Assembly (NCBI RefSeq): GCF_000373385.1 | Contig: NZ_KB891330.1 | Coordinates: forward strand, 62,001 to 126,000 | Length of the DNA: 64,000 nt | Direction of reading: 5' to 3' | From: Thiobacillus thioparus DSM 505 | Lineage (GTDB): Bacteria > Pseudomonadota > Gammaproteobacteria > Burkholderiales > Thiobacillaceae | In this document: piece by piece, positions 8,396-16,994 of the stretch | Position numbering within the stretch: position 1 is the first letter of the stretch | Layout: each line of letters begins with the position of its first letter | The notes under the pieces: generated by a model | Told to the model about the DNA's origin: nothing | The model's database searches: none | What the model saw: the letters and a program-made list of their open reading frames with translations, nothing else | Position numbers and translations under genes: made by a program

Positions 8396-9829
8396 TCAGA
8401 AGTCGAAGTAGATGAATTTCTGGCTGCTGCCGCCAAAGACAATGAGCGTCAGCGCCAGGCCTGCGTAGGCCGTGCCGCGCAGCGTAAAATGCAGTTGCCC
8501 CCAGCGCCGCAGGCCTTGCCTCAACAACCGTTCGATGGACGGTTCCAGCAAGGTCAGCAGCAGACTGCCCCATACCAGCAGCTGCACATAGCTGCGCACC
8601 GACGCGACCTCGGTTGTCTCTCCCAGCCCCAGCATCGCCGCGGTGATGGTCCACGCATCGTGAAACGAGTGCGCCCGGAAGAACACCCAGCTGATCCACA
8701 CCAGTGCAAGCGTCACCGGCCATCCCAGCCAGGACAGCAGCCGCGCACTGAAGGAATTCGACAGCACGCCCAACCGCGAATAGAGGTCGAGCAGCAGGCG
8801 ATGCAGCACCAGATAACTGCCATGCAGGAATCCCCAGAACACGAAGGTCCAGGCGGCGCCGTGCCAGAGCCCGCCCAGCAGCATCGTGATCATCAGATTG
8901 GCCAGGTTGCGGGACTTGCCGCGCCGGTTGCCGCCGAGCGAGAAGTACAGGTAATCGCGCAGCCAGCGCGACAGGGTGATGTGCCAGCGCTGCCAGAATT
9001 CGCGCACGCTGCGGCTGGTATAGGGGTGGAGGAAGTTGCGCGGCAGGGTCACGCCGAACATCAGCGCCAGGCCGATGGCCATTTCGCTGTAGCCGGAAAA
9101 GTCGAAATAGATTTGCAGCGCAAATGAAGTCGTGGCGAGCCAGGCCAGGTAGAAGTCCAGCATGTCGGGGCGGCTGAACAAGTCGTCGGTCAGGAGCGAT
9201 AGATTGTCGGCAAACAATACTTTCTTGACCAGGCCCACCATGAACACCAGTGCGCCCAGTTTGACGAACTCCGCCTTCAGCGGCTGCAGGGATTCCAGCT
9301 GTTCGACCAGTTCGGAGGCACGCAGGATGGGGCCGGCGATCATATGCGGGAAGAAGGTCACATAGAGCCACCAGGCGCGAAAGGAAATGCGGTGCGTCCA
9401 TTCGCCACGGTAGACGTCGATCATCACCGACAGCATGTGGAAGGTATAGAAGCTGATGCCCAACGGCAGCGCCCAGTCCGCCCAGCCGGGCGGCGCAGCG
9501 CCCACAGGCAGGTCGAACCATGTGCCCAGCGTCCACAGGCTTTCCAATGCCATCCCGAGATACTTGACGACCCCCAGAAATCCCAGGTTCAGTACCAGGC
9601 CGGCCACCAGCAGCCGCTTGCTGCGGGTGGCCGACAGGCCCGAGTAGATCAGATAATTGAGGCTGACCGACGCTGCCAGCAGGATGAGATAGACCGGTTT
9701 CCAGGACGCATAGAAAATCAGGCTGCCAACCAGGATGACGGCAGCACGTTCGCGATAATTGCGTGCGCCCGCGTAGAACATCAGCAGCACGGCAAAGAAC
9801 AGCAGGAAAGTCGGGGAGCTGAACAACAT
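8396..9829 (-). CDS. MBOAT family O-acyltransferase (AlgI-like)
   Basis: About 477 residues with 10 or more hydrophobic segments. The invariant histidine of MBOAT enzymes is visible in LGGLWHGAAWTF near residue 315, and RNFLHPYTSRSVREFWQRWH is the usual AlgI/DltB signature region. The ATG at 9829 has GGAAGGA upstream and follows the stop of the SGNH-like gene by two bases; a TTG at 9847 is less likely. AlgI-type MBOATs pass acyl (usually acetyl) groups across the inner membrane to a periplasmic partner of the SGNH/AlgX/DltD kind, and the gene directly upstream encodes such a protein. It is the last gene of the XrtA operon and probably O-acetylates the exported polysaccharide. Confidence 0.88.
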   Translation of the reverse strand: MLFSSPTFLLFFAVLLMFYAGARNYRERAAVILVGSLIFYASWKPVYLILLAASVSLNYLIYSGLSATRSKRLLVAGLVLNLGFLGVVKYLGMALESLWTLGTWFDLPVGAAPPGWADWALPLGISFYTFHMLSVMIDVYRGEWTHRISFRAWWLYVTFFPHMIAGPILRASELVEQLESLQPLKAEFVKLGALVFMVGLVKKVLFADNLSLLTDDLFSRPDMLDFYLAWLATTSFALQIYFDFSGYSEMAIGLALMFGVTLPRNFLHPYTSRSVREFWQRWHITLSRWLRDYLYFSLGGNRRGKSRNLANLMITMLLGGLWHGAAWTFVFWGFLHGSYLVLHRLLLDLYSRLGVLSNSFSARLLSWLGWPVTLALVWISWVFFRAHSFHDAWTITAAMLGLGETTEVASVRSYVQLLVWGSLLLTLLEPSIERLLRQGLRRWGQLHFTLRGTAYAGLALTLIVFGGSSQKFIYFDF

Positions 9830-9831
9830 GC

Positions 9832-10827
9832 CTATCGATCCTTCCAAGCGGCCAGTTGGCGCCCCAGTTCGGCGCTGTAACGCTGCGCACCCCGGTCGTT
9901 CAAATGCCCTGCGTTGACGAAGTCGTCAGGGCCGAAACCAGTCGGCGTGGACAACACGATCACGCCGCGTTGCCGCAGGCGCGCCAGCAATGTCCGATAG
10001 GGGGCGGCCTCGGGGCGGGGATCGACAAACGCAGAAAGACGGTCGCGCAAGGGCGGCAGGGTGACGAACACCTGTACTTCGCGCGACTGCAGGAGATCGA
10101 TCGCCTGCCATAGAAAGCGTTCGACGGCCGGTGCCGGAGGATGCAAGGCCGCACGTTCCTGCTGCGCCACCTGACTCGCATTCTGGGCCGTGCCGAAACC
10201 TTCTCGATAGCCCGAATAGGCCACCGCCGCCCCTCCTACCGGATCGAGCGAACGCACACTGGCCTCGACAAATCGCAGCGCCTTGTCCGGTTCGCGCAAC
10301 TGGCGAAGATTATCGCTGTACGACCATAGCCGCAGATGGCTTCCCAGCCAGTCGCGATAGCGGCCCGCATCCCACAGGGCGCGCCGGTCGGCAAGAAAGC
10401 TGACGTAGCCGAGCGAATTGTCTTCCTGCAGGGCGCTTTCATCCAGCCCAAGCACTACGGTATGAATCGCCGCTTTTCCCAGCAGGCCGCGATCGTCCAG
10501 ACGCCGGATTTCGCCGTGATACACGATGGCATTGGCGCCCGGCAAACCCAGGTTGAAGCTACGCAGGACGGGACCCGGCCAGGCCCGTTCCACTGCACGC
10601 GGATCGATACCGTTGTCCGTCCGACTGTTGCCGATGAAGAGGATCTGCGGCGGGTGGCGTTCGACCTCGAACAGCTTGTCGTATGCCCGCCCCTGGGCAA
10701 ATACTGCGCGGTAGCGGAACATCACGGCTTCGCTGTGCAGGGCCAGTTCGACCAGCCCCGTCAGCAGCAACGCCAGCCAGAAGGCCCGACCCAGCCCGGG
10801 CGGCAGGCGCAAACGAATCCCTGGCAC
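9832..10827 (-). CDS. SGNH/DltD-like envelope protein, MBOAT partner
   Basis: About 331 residues. The GTG at 10827 is three bases after the O-ligase stop and has a strong GGAGG six bases upstream. One N-terminal membrane anchor (residues 12-30) precedes a periplasmic domain with an SGNH-like block I (FIGNSRTDNGID near residue 68) and a C-terminal His in NAGHLNDRG, which may supply the catalytic His of block V. Such proteins receive acyl groups from an MBOAT and move them to a polysaccharide. The pairing with the adjacent MBOAT supports this, but the assignment rests on these short motifs, so the exact role is inferred. Confidence 0.7.
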   Translation of the reverse strand: MPGIRLRLPPGLGRAFWLALLLTGLVELALHSEAVMFRYRAVFAQGRAYDKLFEVERHPPQILFIGNSRTDNGIDPRAVERAWPGPVLRSFNLGLPGANAIVYHGEIRRLDDRGLLGKAAIHTVVLGLDESALQEDNSLGYVSFLADRRALWDAGRYRDWLGSHLRLWSYSDNLRQLREPDKALRFVEASVRSLDPVGGAAVAYSGYREGFGTAQNASQVAQQERAALHPPAPAVERFLWQAIDLLQSREVQVFVTLPPLRDRLSAFVDPRPEAAPYRTLLARLRQRGVIVLSTPTGFGPDDFVNAGHLNDRGAQRYSAELGRQLAAWKDR

Positions 10828-10829
10828 GG

Positions 10830-12152
10830 TCAGCCTCCGGGCCCGGCGCTTTCCGGGCTGAACCGGCTCGACGGATGAGGCTGCTCGCTGCCCCGGACGC
10901 GGCCCTCGACAGGAACCACCTTTGCCAGCACGCCGGAAAACTTGGCGGCCAGCACCAGGATGATCATCAAATGGTAAGGCAGGTCGAAATGACTCATACC
11001 CAGGAATGCACCGGCCACCGCATAACCGATGAGGCTCACCTGGATCATGGCCGCCAGATCGGCGGCCCATTTCCGCTCGGGGTCATGCTTGCATCGCTTG
11101 ATGATCTGCTGGGCACGGATCCAGGCCAGCAACCCCAACAGCATGAACAAGGCAAATCCGATGAATCCCTGTTCGCCCATCATCTCGAAATAGATGCTAT
11201 GCACATCGTGAACATTCCAGGGGTCCGGGGCATATTGACGGAATGTGGGCGGCCTGAACATGTCGAACCCGCCACCGGTGATGCGGTCTTTCGCCACGTT
11301 GAACGCGGTGTGCCAGGCATTGATCCGGCCCTGCGCCGACTGGTCCTGCTGATAGGACTTGATCGTGTTCATGCGGTCATACCAGGCCTGCGGCATGATC
11401 GAGGCCATGATGGCGACGGCGATCAGCATGTAAAAGCCGGTGACGATCTTGTTGCGGCTTTTCATCCACAGGAACAGGCCCATCGCCACCATCGCCAGCA
11501 TGCCGCCGCGCGACTGGCTGCCAATGGCCGCGACGCCGGTCAGCACCATGGCGCTGGCCAGTCCGATCTTGACCCACTTGCGGGTTTCCTGAAGATGAAG
11601 GTAGCGGATGAGCGGAATCGTCATCACCAGGGCGAGTGCCATTTCATTGTTGCCGCCGATGAAGGTGCCGGTCGGCCCTTGAACGCGGTATACCCCGCCG
11701 TTGATGATGGTGAAGATCCCGCCCTTGACGCCATAGAACCCGAATGACAATGCAATCACCCAGACCAGCCAGTGCAGTTTGTAGCGCTCGTTGATGATCA
11801 GCACCGTGAGCAGGACCATCAGCATGATCTTCCAGACCTTGTTCCACTGGAACCATGCCAGATCGGGGTAGAACGCAAAGAAGGTGGTAAACAGCATCCA
11901 GCCGGTAAGGATCAGCAGGACGGTGACTTCGCGCGTCCACAGCATCTCCTTCTTTTCCTTCGACGCCAGGAAGGCGAGGATGGTGACCCCGCCGACGATC
12001 ATCGAGAACGGCATGTTGTAGGCAAAGCCCCACGCCAGCCGGTGCGGATTCATGTAGCCGAGCCACGACCACAGCAGGATGCCCAGCCAGGGACGTTTGA
12101 AGACGAAAGGCAGCAGGCCGAAAATCAGGCCGGTGATGAACAGGTCTCTCAT
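10830..12152 (-). CDS. O-antigen-ligase-like protein, XrtA-associated
   Basis: A 440-residue polytopic membrane protein with about 10-12 hydrophobic segments and a large loop (residues about 255-330, containing NTIKSYQQDQSAQGR) of the Wzy/WaaL type. It closely resembles the family described as putative O-glycosylation ligase of exosortase A systems. It would join a lipid-linked glycan to a polysaccharide, lipid or protein acceptor on the periplasmic side; the acceptor is not known. Its ATG overlaps the stop of the 50-residue ORF in an ATGA. Confidence 0.83.
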   Translation of the reverse strand: MRDLFITGLIFGLLPFVFKRPWLGILLWSWLGYMNPHRLAWGFAYNMPFSMIVGGVTILAFLASKEKKEMLWTREVTVLLILTGWMLFTTFFAFYPDLAWFQWNKVWKIMLMVLLTVLIINERYKLHWLVWVIALSFGFYGVKGGIFTIINGGVYRVQGPTGTFIGGNNEMALALVMTIPLIRYLHLQETRKWVKIGLASAMVLTGVAAIGSQSRGGMLAMVAMGLFLWMKSRNKIVTGFYMLIAVAIMASIMPQAWYDRMNTIKSYQQDQSAQGRINAWHTAFNVAKDRITGGGFDMFRPPTFRQYAPDPWNVHDVHSIYFEMMGEQGFIGFALFMLLGLLAWIRAQQIIKRCKHDPERKWAADLAAMIQVSLIGYAVAGAFLGMSHFDLPYHLMIILVLAAKFSGVLAKVVPVEGRVRGSEQPHPSSRFSPESAGPGG

Positions 12153-12301
12153 GCGGGTTGGGCTTTCTGCGCGACGGGCGGAATGATGGTGCCTGACCGA
12201 TCCGTCATCAAGTCATCTGGAAAATACTGCGTACTCGAGGTGTCGCGACAGAATACTGCAGGGCCGGGCCAGGCTTGCGGCTTCAAGGTCAGGGCACTCA
12301 T
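12149..12301 (-). CDS. Small conserved-position ORF, 50 residues, unknown function
   Basis: This ORF is too short for usual gene finding but fills the only gap in the operon exactly. Its ATG (12299-12301) overlaps the TGA of the adenylate-forming enzyme gene in an ATGA, and its own TGA (12149-12151) overlaps the ATG of the O-ligase gene in an ATGA. The predicted peptide starts MSALTLKPQAWPG, has one Cys (residue 18), an acidic central part (FPDD) and a Pro/Ala-rich end (IIPPVAQKAQPA). It has no signal peptide, no membrane span and no domain I recognise. The double four-base overlap is the same coupling used by its neighbours and is the main evidence that it is translated. Confidence 0.6.
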   Translation of the reverse strand: MSALTLKPQAWPGPAVFCRDTSSTQYFPDDLMTDRSGTIIPPVAQKAQPA

Positions 12302-13674
12302 CGGACGATCTGTGCCAGCGCCCCATGCACAGGGACGTGACTCACCACATAGCGATGCTTGCCGGACGCTTCCGGCGCGATCGCGTCCAGCAAGCGGATA
12401 TCGACGGCCAGCGTAGTGCCCAGACGCGCCCGCAACCCCCGGATCACGGCTTCGCGTGCTTCGTCGTTCCAGCGCACGTCCGGTACGACCTGTACCTCGA
12501 GCCGGTCTATCGCATGCTGGATCAGCTTGAACTGCCCCACGCCCGGCACCGCGCGCAGCACATAGATCACCGCCAGGGCATGCATGATGCGGCCGTCGGC
12601 GGCAAGGATGAAATCGGTCTGCCGCCCCACCACGGTATCCAGCACCGTGAGGCCACGCCCGCCCGGGTCGCGCCGGCCCGAATGACGCACGACGTCTCCG
12701 GTACGGTAGCGGATGAACGGCTGGGCGGCCGACACCAGGCTGGTGATCACGGCCTCGCCTTCCTCCGCCGGATTGCCCGCAGCATCGAGCACCTCGATCA
12801 GATGCGTCTCGCTCATCTGCAGCAACACCCCGTCCGGCGACTGCAAGGCCATCAGGCCGGCATCGCGCGCGCCGTATTCGACCGAGACCGGCACCCCGAA
12901 CACCCGTTCGATCAGTTCGCGCTGATGGGGAAACAAGGGCTCGCCGGTGGTGCTGACCACGCGTAGCGCAGGCAACCTGGGTCGCGTGCCGCGCGTCTCG
13001 GCATGCGCCGCGAGCAACGCCAGGCTGCTGGCATAGCCATAGATCGCTTTCGGATTCCAGGCCTGTATGGCCTCCAGATAATCGTCCATGCGCGCAGACG
13101 ACATGTCGAACGCATTCAGCAGCAGCTGGTTGACCAGCCGGTCGCGCAAGGTCTTGATGCGATCGGTCTTGCTCAACTCCACCGGTGCGCCCCACAGGTA
13201 TACCTCGCGCTCGCCGGGCGCCACGCCCCACCAGCGCCGCGCGCGCAGCCGTCCGGCCGCGTCCGCAGCCTGACGTGCGCGGCCGAAATGGAAAATCAGT
13301 GGCTCGCCGCTGGAGCCGCCCGTCGTATAGGGAAACACGCCACCCGGCACGCCACGCCACACCAGTTGTTCGACGTTCTCGCGCGCATCGCGCTTGTCCA
13401 TTGTCGGCAGGCGCGACAAATCACTCGGCAACACCGCCCCCGCCCGAACGGTCTCGACCAGTCCGGCGGCATGCAGCCGGGCGGCATGCCAGGGGCTGTG
13501 CGCCAGCGCAGTTTGCAACAGCACATTGAGATGCCCGGTCTGGTAGTCCAGCATGTCGTCGCGCGATAGCCACTGGGTACGCTCGAGTTCCTCCAGCATG
13601 GGGAACGTGGGCCGATGCATCGCCGCTTCTTGAAGCCGAAACACGTTGCGGGCGAACCAGGCCGGGACGCTCAT
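12298..13674 (-). CDS. Adenylate-forming enzyme, phenylacetate-CoA ligase/CapK-like
   Basis: About 458 residues. The ATG at 13674 overlaps the sulfotransferase stop (ATGA). The ATP-binding loop of the adenylate-forming superfamily is seen as PYTTGGSSGEPLIF near residues 120-133, followed by VSTTGEPL and YGARDAG near residues 240 and 260, and a YRTGD motif near residue 335. This is the PaaK/CapK (F390-synthetase-related) branch often found in capsule and exosortase loci. It may activate an acyl group for attachment to the polysaccharide or to a lipid, but its substrate is not known. A 403-residue frame on the same strand at 12149-13360 is a shadow of this gene, apart from the end that is the small ORF. 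Confidence 0.78.
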   Translation of the reverse strand: MSVPAWFARNVFRLQEAAMHRPTFPMLEELERTQWLSRDDMLDYQTGHLNVLLQTALAHSPWHAARLHAAGLVETVRAGAVLPSDLSRLPTMDKRDARENVEQLVWRGVPGGVFPYTTGGSSGEPLIFHFGRARQAADAAGRLRARRWWGVAPGEREVYLWGAPVELSKTDRIKTLRDRLVNQLLLNAFDMSSARMDDYLEAIQAWNPKAIYGYASSLALLAAHAETRGTRPRLPALRVVSTTGEPLFPHQRELIERVFGVPVSVEYGARDAGLMALQSPDGVLLQMSETHLIEVLDAAGNPAEEGEAVITSLVSAAQPFIRYRTGDVVRHSGRRDPGGRGLTVLDTVVGRQTDFILAADGRIMHALAVIYVLRAVPGVGQFKLIQHAIDRLEVQVVPDVRWNDEAREAVIRGLRARLGTTLAVDIRLLDAIAPEASGKHRYVVSHVPVHGALAQIVR

Positions 13675-14516
13675 GACCGACTCCGCAAGGGCAGTGCCTT
13701 GAAGCGTGTCAGCAGTTCGTCGCACAAGGCCGTGACGGCCGGCGAAATGTCCGGCGGACTGCGATGCCTGACCGAGCGCGCATGGATGCGCCCTGCGATG
13801 GCGGCGTTGAATCCGGGCAATTCGAGGAAATCGTATACCGCCGCGACCTCGCGCATCGGGTTCTGCACCAGCGCTTCGTAGAACACCACGCGCACACGGG
13901 GATCCGTCGCCAACTGATGCTCGAAGAACAGCGCATTGCGATAGAACCACATGATCGCAGCGCCCTCCGCTTCGCTGGCGTCGGGGCGATACAAGGCCAT
14001 CAGCAGCTCACGGGTTGCTGGTGACATGCCGCGTCCGCGCCAGTCGCTCGTATCGCCGTGCGCCAGCCGCTGCCACTGCGGAACGAAGTTTCCGAAGGAA
14101 CGAATCGCCGAATTGACGCTGTCGCGCCAGTCGCGCACCACCCACAGGGTCTTGGCGGGACGGAACGTCGCCATCAAATGCGGAAGCTGATCGAGTTCGC
14201 ACAGCGCCTTGATCACGAAAACCGGTGCCGGACTCGCCAATGCCAGTTGCCGGATCACCGCCGGTTCGCGCATCTCGTAACGCTCGAACGCTCGCGGATC
14301 GGTCTCGTGAAACACCTGGGTGGCCACGCTGGCATCCAGCACGTCCATCAGGAGATTGGTGCCGGAGCGCTGCATGCCCGCCACGAAGACATGCTGGGTA
14401 ACCGGGCGCGGATGCAGGCGTTGGCGCCATGCCTTGGCATGGCGCCACAGCGCATGCCGAATTCGCGTCGACACGCTGCGGGCGTCATGGCCAGTCGCAG
14501 GTTTGGCGGGACTCAT
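13671..14516 (-). CDS. Sulfotransferase family protein in the XrtA operon
   Basis: About 281 residues. A PAPS-binding loop is visible as VFVAGMQRSGTNLLMD near residue 45, and a second conserved region VVRDWRDSVNSAIRSFG near residue 130 has the Arg and Ser expected to hold the 3'-phosphate. The start at 14516 overlaps the stop of the GT4 gene (ATGA); the longer frame to 14612 lies inside that gene. It probably sulfates a sugar of the XrtA-locus polysaccharide. It is the second sulfotransferase in the first 15 kb, the other being at 5497-6423; the two are only distantly alike. Confidence 0.78.
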   Translation of the reverse strand: MSPAKPATGHDARSVSTRIRHALWRHAKAWRQRLHPRPVTQHVFVAGMQRSGTNLLMDVLDASVATQVFHETDPRAFERYEMREPAVIRQLALASPAPVFVIKALCELDQLPHLMATFRPAKTLWVVRDWRDSVNSAIRSFGNFVPQWQRLAHGDTSDWRGRGMSPATRELLMALYRPDASEAEGAAIMWFYRNALFFEHQLATDPRVRVVFYEALVQNPMREVAAVYDFLELPGFNAAIAGRIHARSVRHRSPPDISPAVTALCDELLTRFKALPLRSRS

Positions 14517-15775
14517 TGTCCGGCGGCCGCCGGCGCAGACCGGACGGAGGAAGCGGGCACAGCCAGCAAGGCATCGAACGCGCGCAACAGCTGTGACACA
14601 CGCTTGTCCCACTGGTTGGCCTGTGCATAGTCGATGATCGCGGCCCGATCCCAGTTCCTGTCGAGCGCGGCGTCCAATGCCTGCTGCAGAGCCGCGGCGT
14701 CACCGAACGGCACGATGCTGCCAAGCGCGTCACGGCAGACCACTTCCGCATTGCCGCCCACATCCGTGGTCACGACGGGCAGGCCACAGGCCATGGCCTC
14801 GAGAAACACGTTCGCCCAGCCTTCGTTGCGGGTGGCCAGCACGAACACATCGGCAGCCGACAACGGCCATTTGAGCGCGTCGGGTGGCAGCGTACCGAGG
14901 AAATGCACGCGACCGGTCAATCCCAGCCGGGCGACCTGTGCCTCGAGCTCGGCGCGCAGATCACCTTCGCCGCCACCGCCGCCGACGATGAGGTAATGCA
15001 GATCCGGATGGCGCGCCATGAGCGGCGGCAGGCAATCGATGACGCGGTGCATGCCCTTGCGCTCGACCAGGCCGCCGACCGAAATCAGGACCTGTGCCCG
15101 ATCTGGCAAGCCGAAGCGGGCGCGGGCGGCGACACGCTCGACGGGATGGAAAACTTGGGTGTCCACGCCGTTGCCGACGACTTCGGTTTTGCTTGCGTCG
15201 ACGCCAAGATCCAGCGCCAGTTGGCGCAACGAACCGGATACCGAGAACACCCGCGCCGCCGCCCCGAGTGCGCGCACCAGCTGCCGACGCAAGACCGGAT
15301 TGCGGCTATGCGGCACTTCGGTGCCGCGCAAGGTCAGGGTCACGGGCAAGCCGAGCCAGCGCCCCAGCCGCGTCGCAGCATCGCCGTCCGGGTAGCCGAA
15401 ATGCGCATCGATGAGCCGTGCGCCTTCGCGCCGCAGACGCCGCATCAGGAAAAAGCTGCATAGCGCCATCGATGTACCATCGAGCCGGCGCAACAGGCCG
15501 GGCAACGACAGGAAGCGCGGGTGATAGACACGGATACCCTGCTGGATTTCCAGCGCCGGTGCCTGCGGGCGATAGCCAGGACGCAGCCGGCGGATCAGCG
15601 ACTGCCCGGGGAACCACGCCTGCGGCGAGACAACGGCAAGCGGCCGATGCTGCGCCACACGAAACATGCGCTCGCGGATGAACAGCCCGGCAGCGGGGCG
15701 GGCCGCACTGGGGAACAGCGAACTGAACACGACCAGATCGAGGCGGCCGGTATCGGCGGTACATCCGTCAGCCAA
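14513..15775 (-). CDS. Family 4 glycosyltransferase, TTG start
   Basis: About 420 residues of GT-B fold. The acceptor-side loop is VVFSSLFPSAARPAAGLFIRE at the N-terminus, SVGGLVERKGM starts the donor half, and the E-x7-E motif is in NEGWANVFLEAMACGLP. The start is assigned to TTG at 15775 because GGAGG lies six bases upstream and the frame opens just before the first beta strand; it overlaps the upstream stop by eight bases. It is probably one of the sequential transferases building the repeat unit of the exopolysaccharide. Sugar specificity cannot be read. Confidence 0.83.
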   Translation of the reverse strand: MADGCTADTGRLDLVVFSSLFPSAARPAAGLFIRERMFRVAQHRPLAVVSPQAWFPGQSLIRRLRPGYRPQAPALEIQQGIRVYHPRFLSLPGLLRRLDGTSMALCSFFLMRRLRREGARLIDAHFGYPDGDAATRLGRWLGLPVTLTLRGTEVPHSRNPVLRRQLVRALGAAARVFSVSGSLRQLALDLGVDASKTEVVGNGVDTQVFHPVERVAARARFGLPDRAQVLISVGGLVERKGMHRVIDCLPPLMARHPDLHYLIVGGGGGEGDLRAELEAQVARLGLTGRVHFLGTLPPDALKWPLSAADVFVLATRNEGWANVFLEAMACGLPVVTTDVGGNAEVVCRDALGSIVPFGDAAALQQALDAALDRNWDRAAIIDYAQANQWDKRVSQLLRAFDALLAVPASSVRSAPAAAGQ

Positions 15776-16994
15776 GCGCCGCCTCCATCCCCGGTTTGAC
15801 AAGGTTGCCGTATACGCTGCGATAGCGCGCCACGCTGGCGGGCCAGTTGCGTTCGGATTCCACGAATTGGCGGCCATTTCGTTTCATGCTGTCCCAGCCC
15901 TGCTCGTACTTCAGCAACGCCACCACCTTGCTGGCAAGGTCGCCGGCATGGCCGGCCCGGAACAGCACGCCGGTCTTGCCATCCTGGATCAGTTCCTTGT
16001 GGCCGCCCACATCGGAGGCCACCATCAGCCGCCCCTGCGCCATCGCTTCCAGCGGCTTCAGCGGCGTGACCAGTTCGGTCAGGCGCATCGGGTGACGCGC
16101 ATACACCAGCACGTCGATCAGATCGTAATAACGGTTCACTTCGCCATGTGGCACGCGGCCGGTGAAAATCACGCGATCTTTCAGATCGAGCGCCATCACC
16201 TGCTGCTTCAGCACCGCATCCTGCGGCCCGCCACCGACCAGCAGAACTTTGACGTCGGGCATCTGCTTGAGAATCGCCGGCAAGGCGGCGATCAGCAGAT
16301 CCAGGCCTTCGTAGGCATAGAACGAACCGATGAAGCCGAGCACACGGCTAGCGCCGAGCCCCAGTTTCATTTTCAGTTCGGCATCCGGCTTGCCGCCGAC
16401 GGCAAACTTGTCGATGTCGACCGCATTGGGAATCACCGTGATCTTGCCGGGCGGAATGCCGCGCGCGGCAAGATCGCTGCGCAGGCCTTCGCAGATGACC
16501 GTCACCGCGTCTGCATGTTTGACGGCCCAGGTTTCCAGCGCACGGGTGAGCCGGTAGCGCAGGCTGCCCTCTTTCGTACTGCCGTGATCGACCGCGGCAT
16601 CTTCCCAGAAGGCACGGATTTCATAGACCACCGGAATACCCAGCTTGCGGCCGACACGGATCGCCGGCACCGCATCCAGCACTGGTGAATGCGCATGGAT
16701 CACATCGGGTTGCAGCGCTTTTGCCAAGGCCAGCAAGCGCTTTTCGATGGCTCCCATCACGGCGAACGGGTCGCCCCCCGGCAGGTGCGCCAGCAGCCCC
16801 GTCGGCTTCGGCGTGCGATAGAAATGCAAGCCGTCGGCATTTTCTTCCATCACCGTGCAATCGATCTGTTTGGGGCCGGACAGGTGATAGGTCTCCCAGC
16901 CCATTTTTTGCTGGTTGCGCAGAATCGCCGCGCTGCGGAAGGTATAGCCAGAATGCAGCGGCAGGGTATGGTCGAACACGTGGAGGATTTTCAT
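15768..16994 (-). CDS. Family 4 glycosyltransferase, XrtA-associated (TIGR04063-like)
   Basis: About 408 residues. The N-terminus MKILHVFDHTLPLHSGYTFR is characteristic of the exosortase-A-associated GT4 family. The GT-B donor half carries LGFIGSFYAYEGLD and LKPLEAMAQGRLMVAS as its EX7E region. The ATG at 16994 overlaps the asparagine-synthetase stop in an ATGA. It acts in the cytoplasm, adding a sugar to the lipid-linked repeat unit. Confidence 0.87.
   Translation of the reverse strand: MKILHVFDHTLPLHSGYTFRSAAILRNQQKMGWETYHLSGPKQIDCTVMEENADGLHFYRTPKPTGLLAHLPGGDPFAVMGAIEKRLLALAKALQPDVIHAHSPVLDAVPAIRVGRKLGIPVVYEIRAFWEDAAVDHGSTKEGSLRYRLTRALETWAVKHADAVTVICEGLRSDLAARGIPPGKITVIPNAVDIDKFAVGGKPDAELKMKLGLGASRVLGFIGSFYAYEGLDLLIAALPAILKQMPDVKVLLVGGGPQDAVLKQQVMALDLKDRVIFTGRVPHGEVNRYYDLIDVLVYARHPMRLTELVTPLKPLEAMAQGRLMVASDVGGHKELIQDGKTGVLFRAGHAGDLASKVVALLKYEQGWDSMKRNGRQFVESERNWPASVARYRSVYGNLVKPGMEAALG

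Noticed and set aside
12149-13360. A 403-codon frame on the same strand as the PaaK-like gene, considered as a frameshifted piece
   Set aside because: Its first 350 codons are an Arg/Gly-rich shadow of the PaaK-like gene. Only the last 50 codons stand alone, and they are reported as the small ORF.
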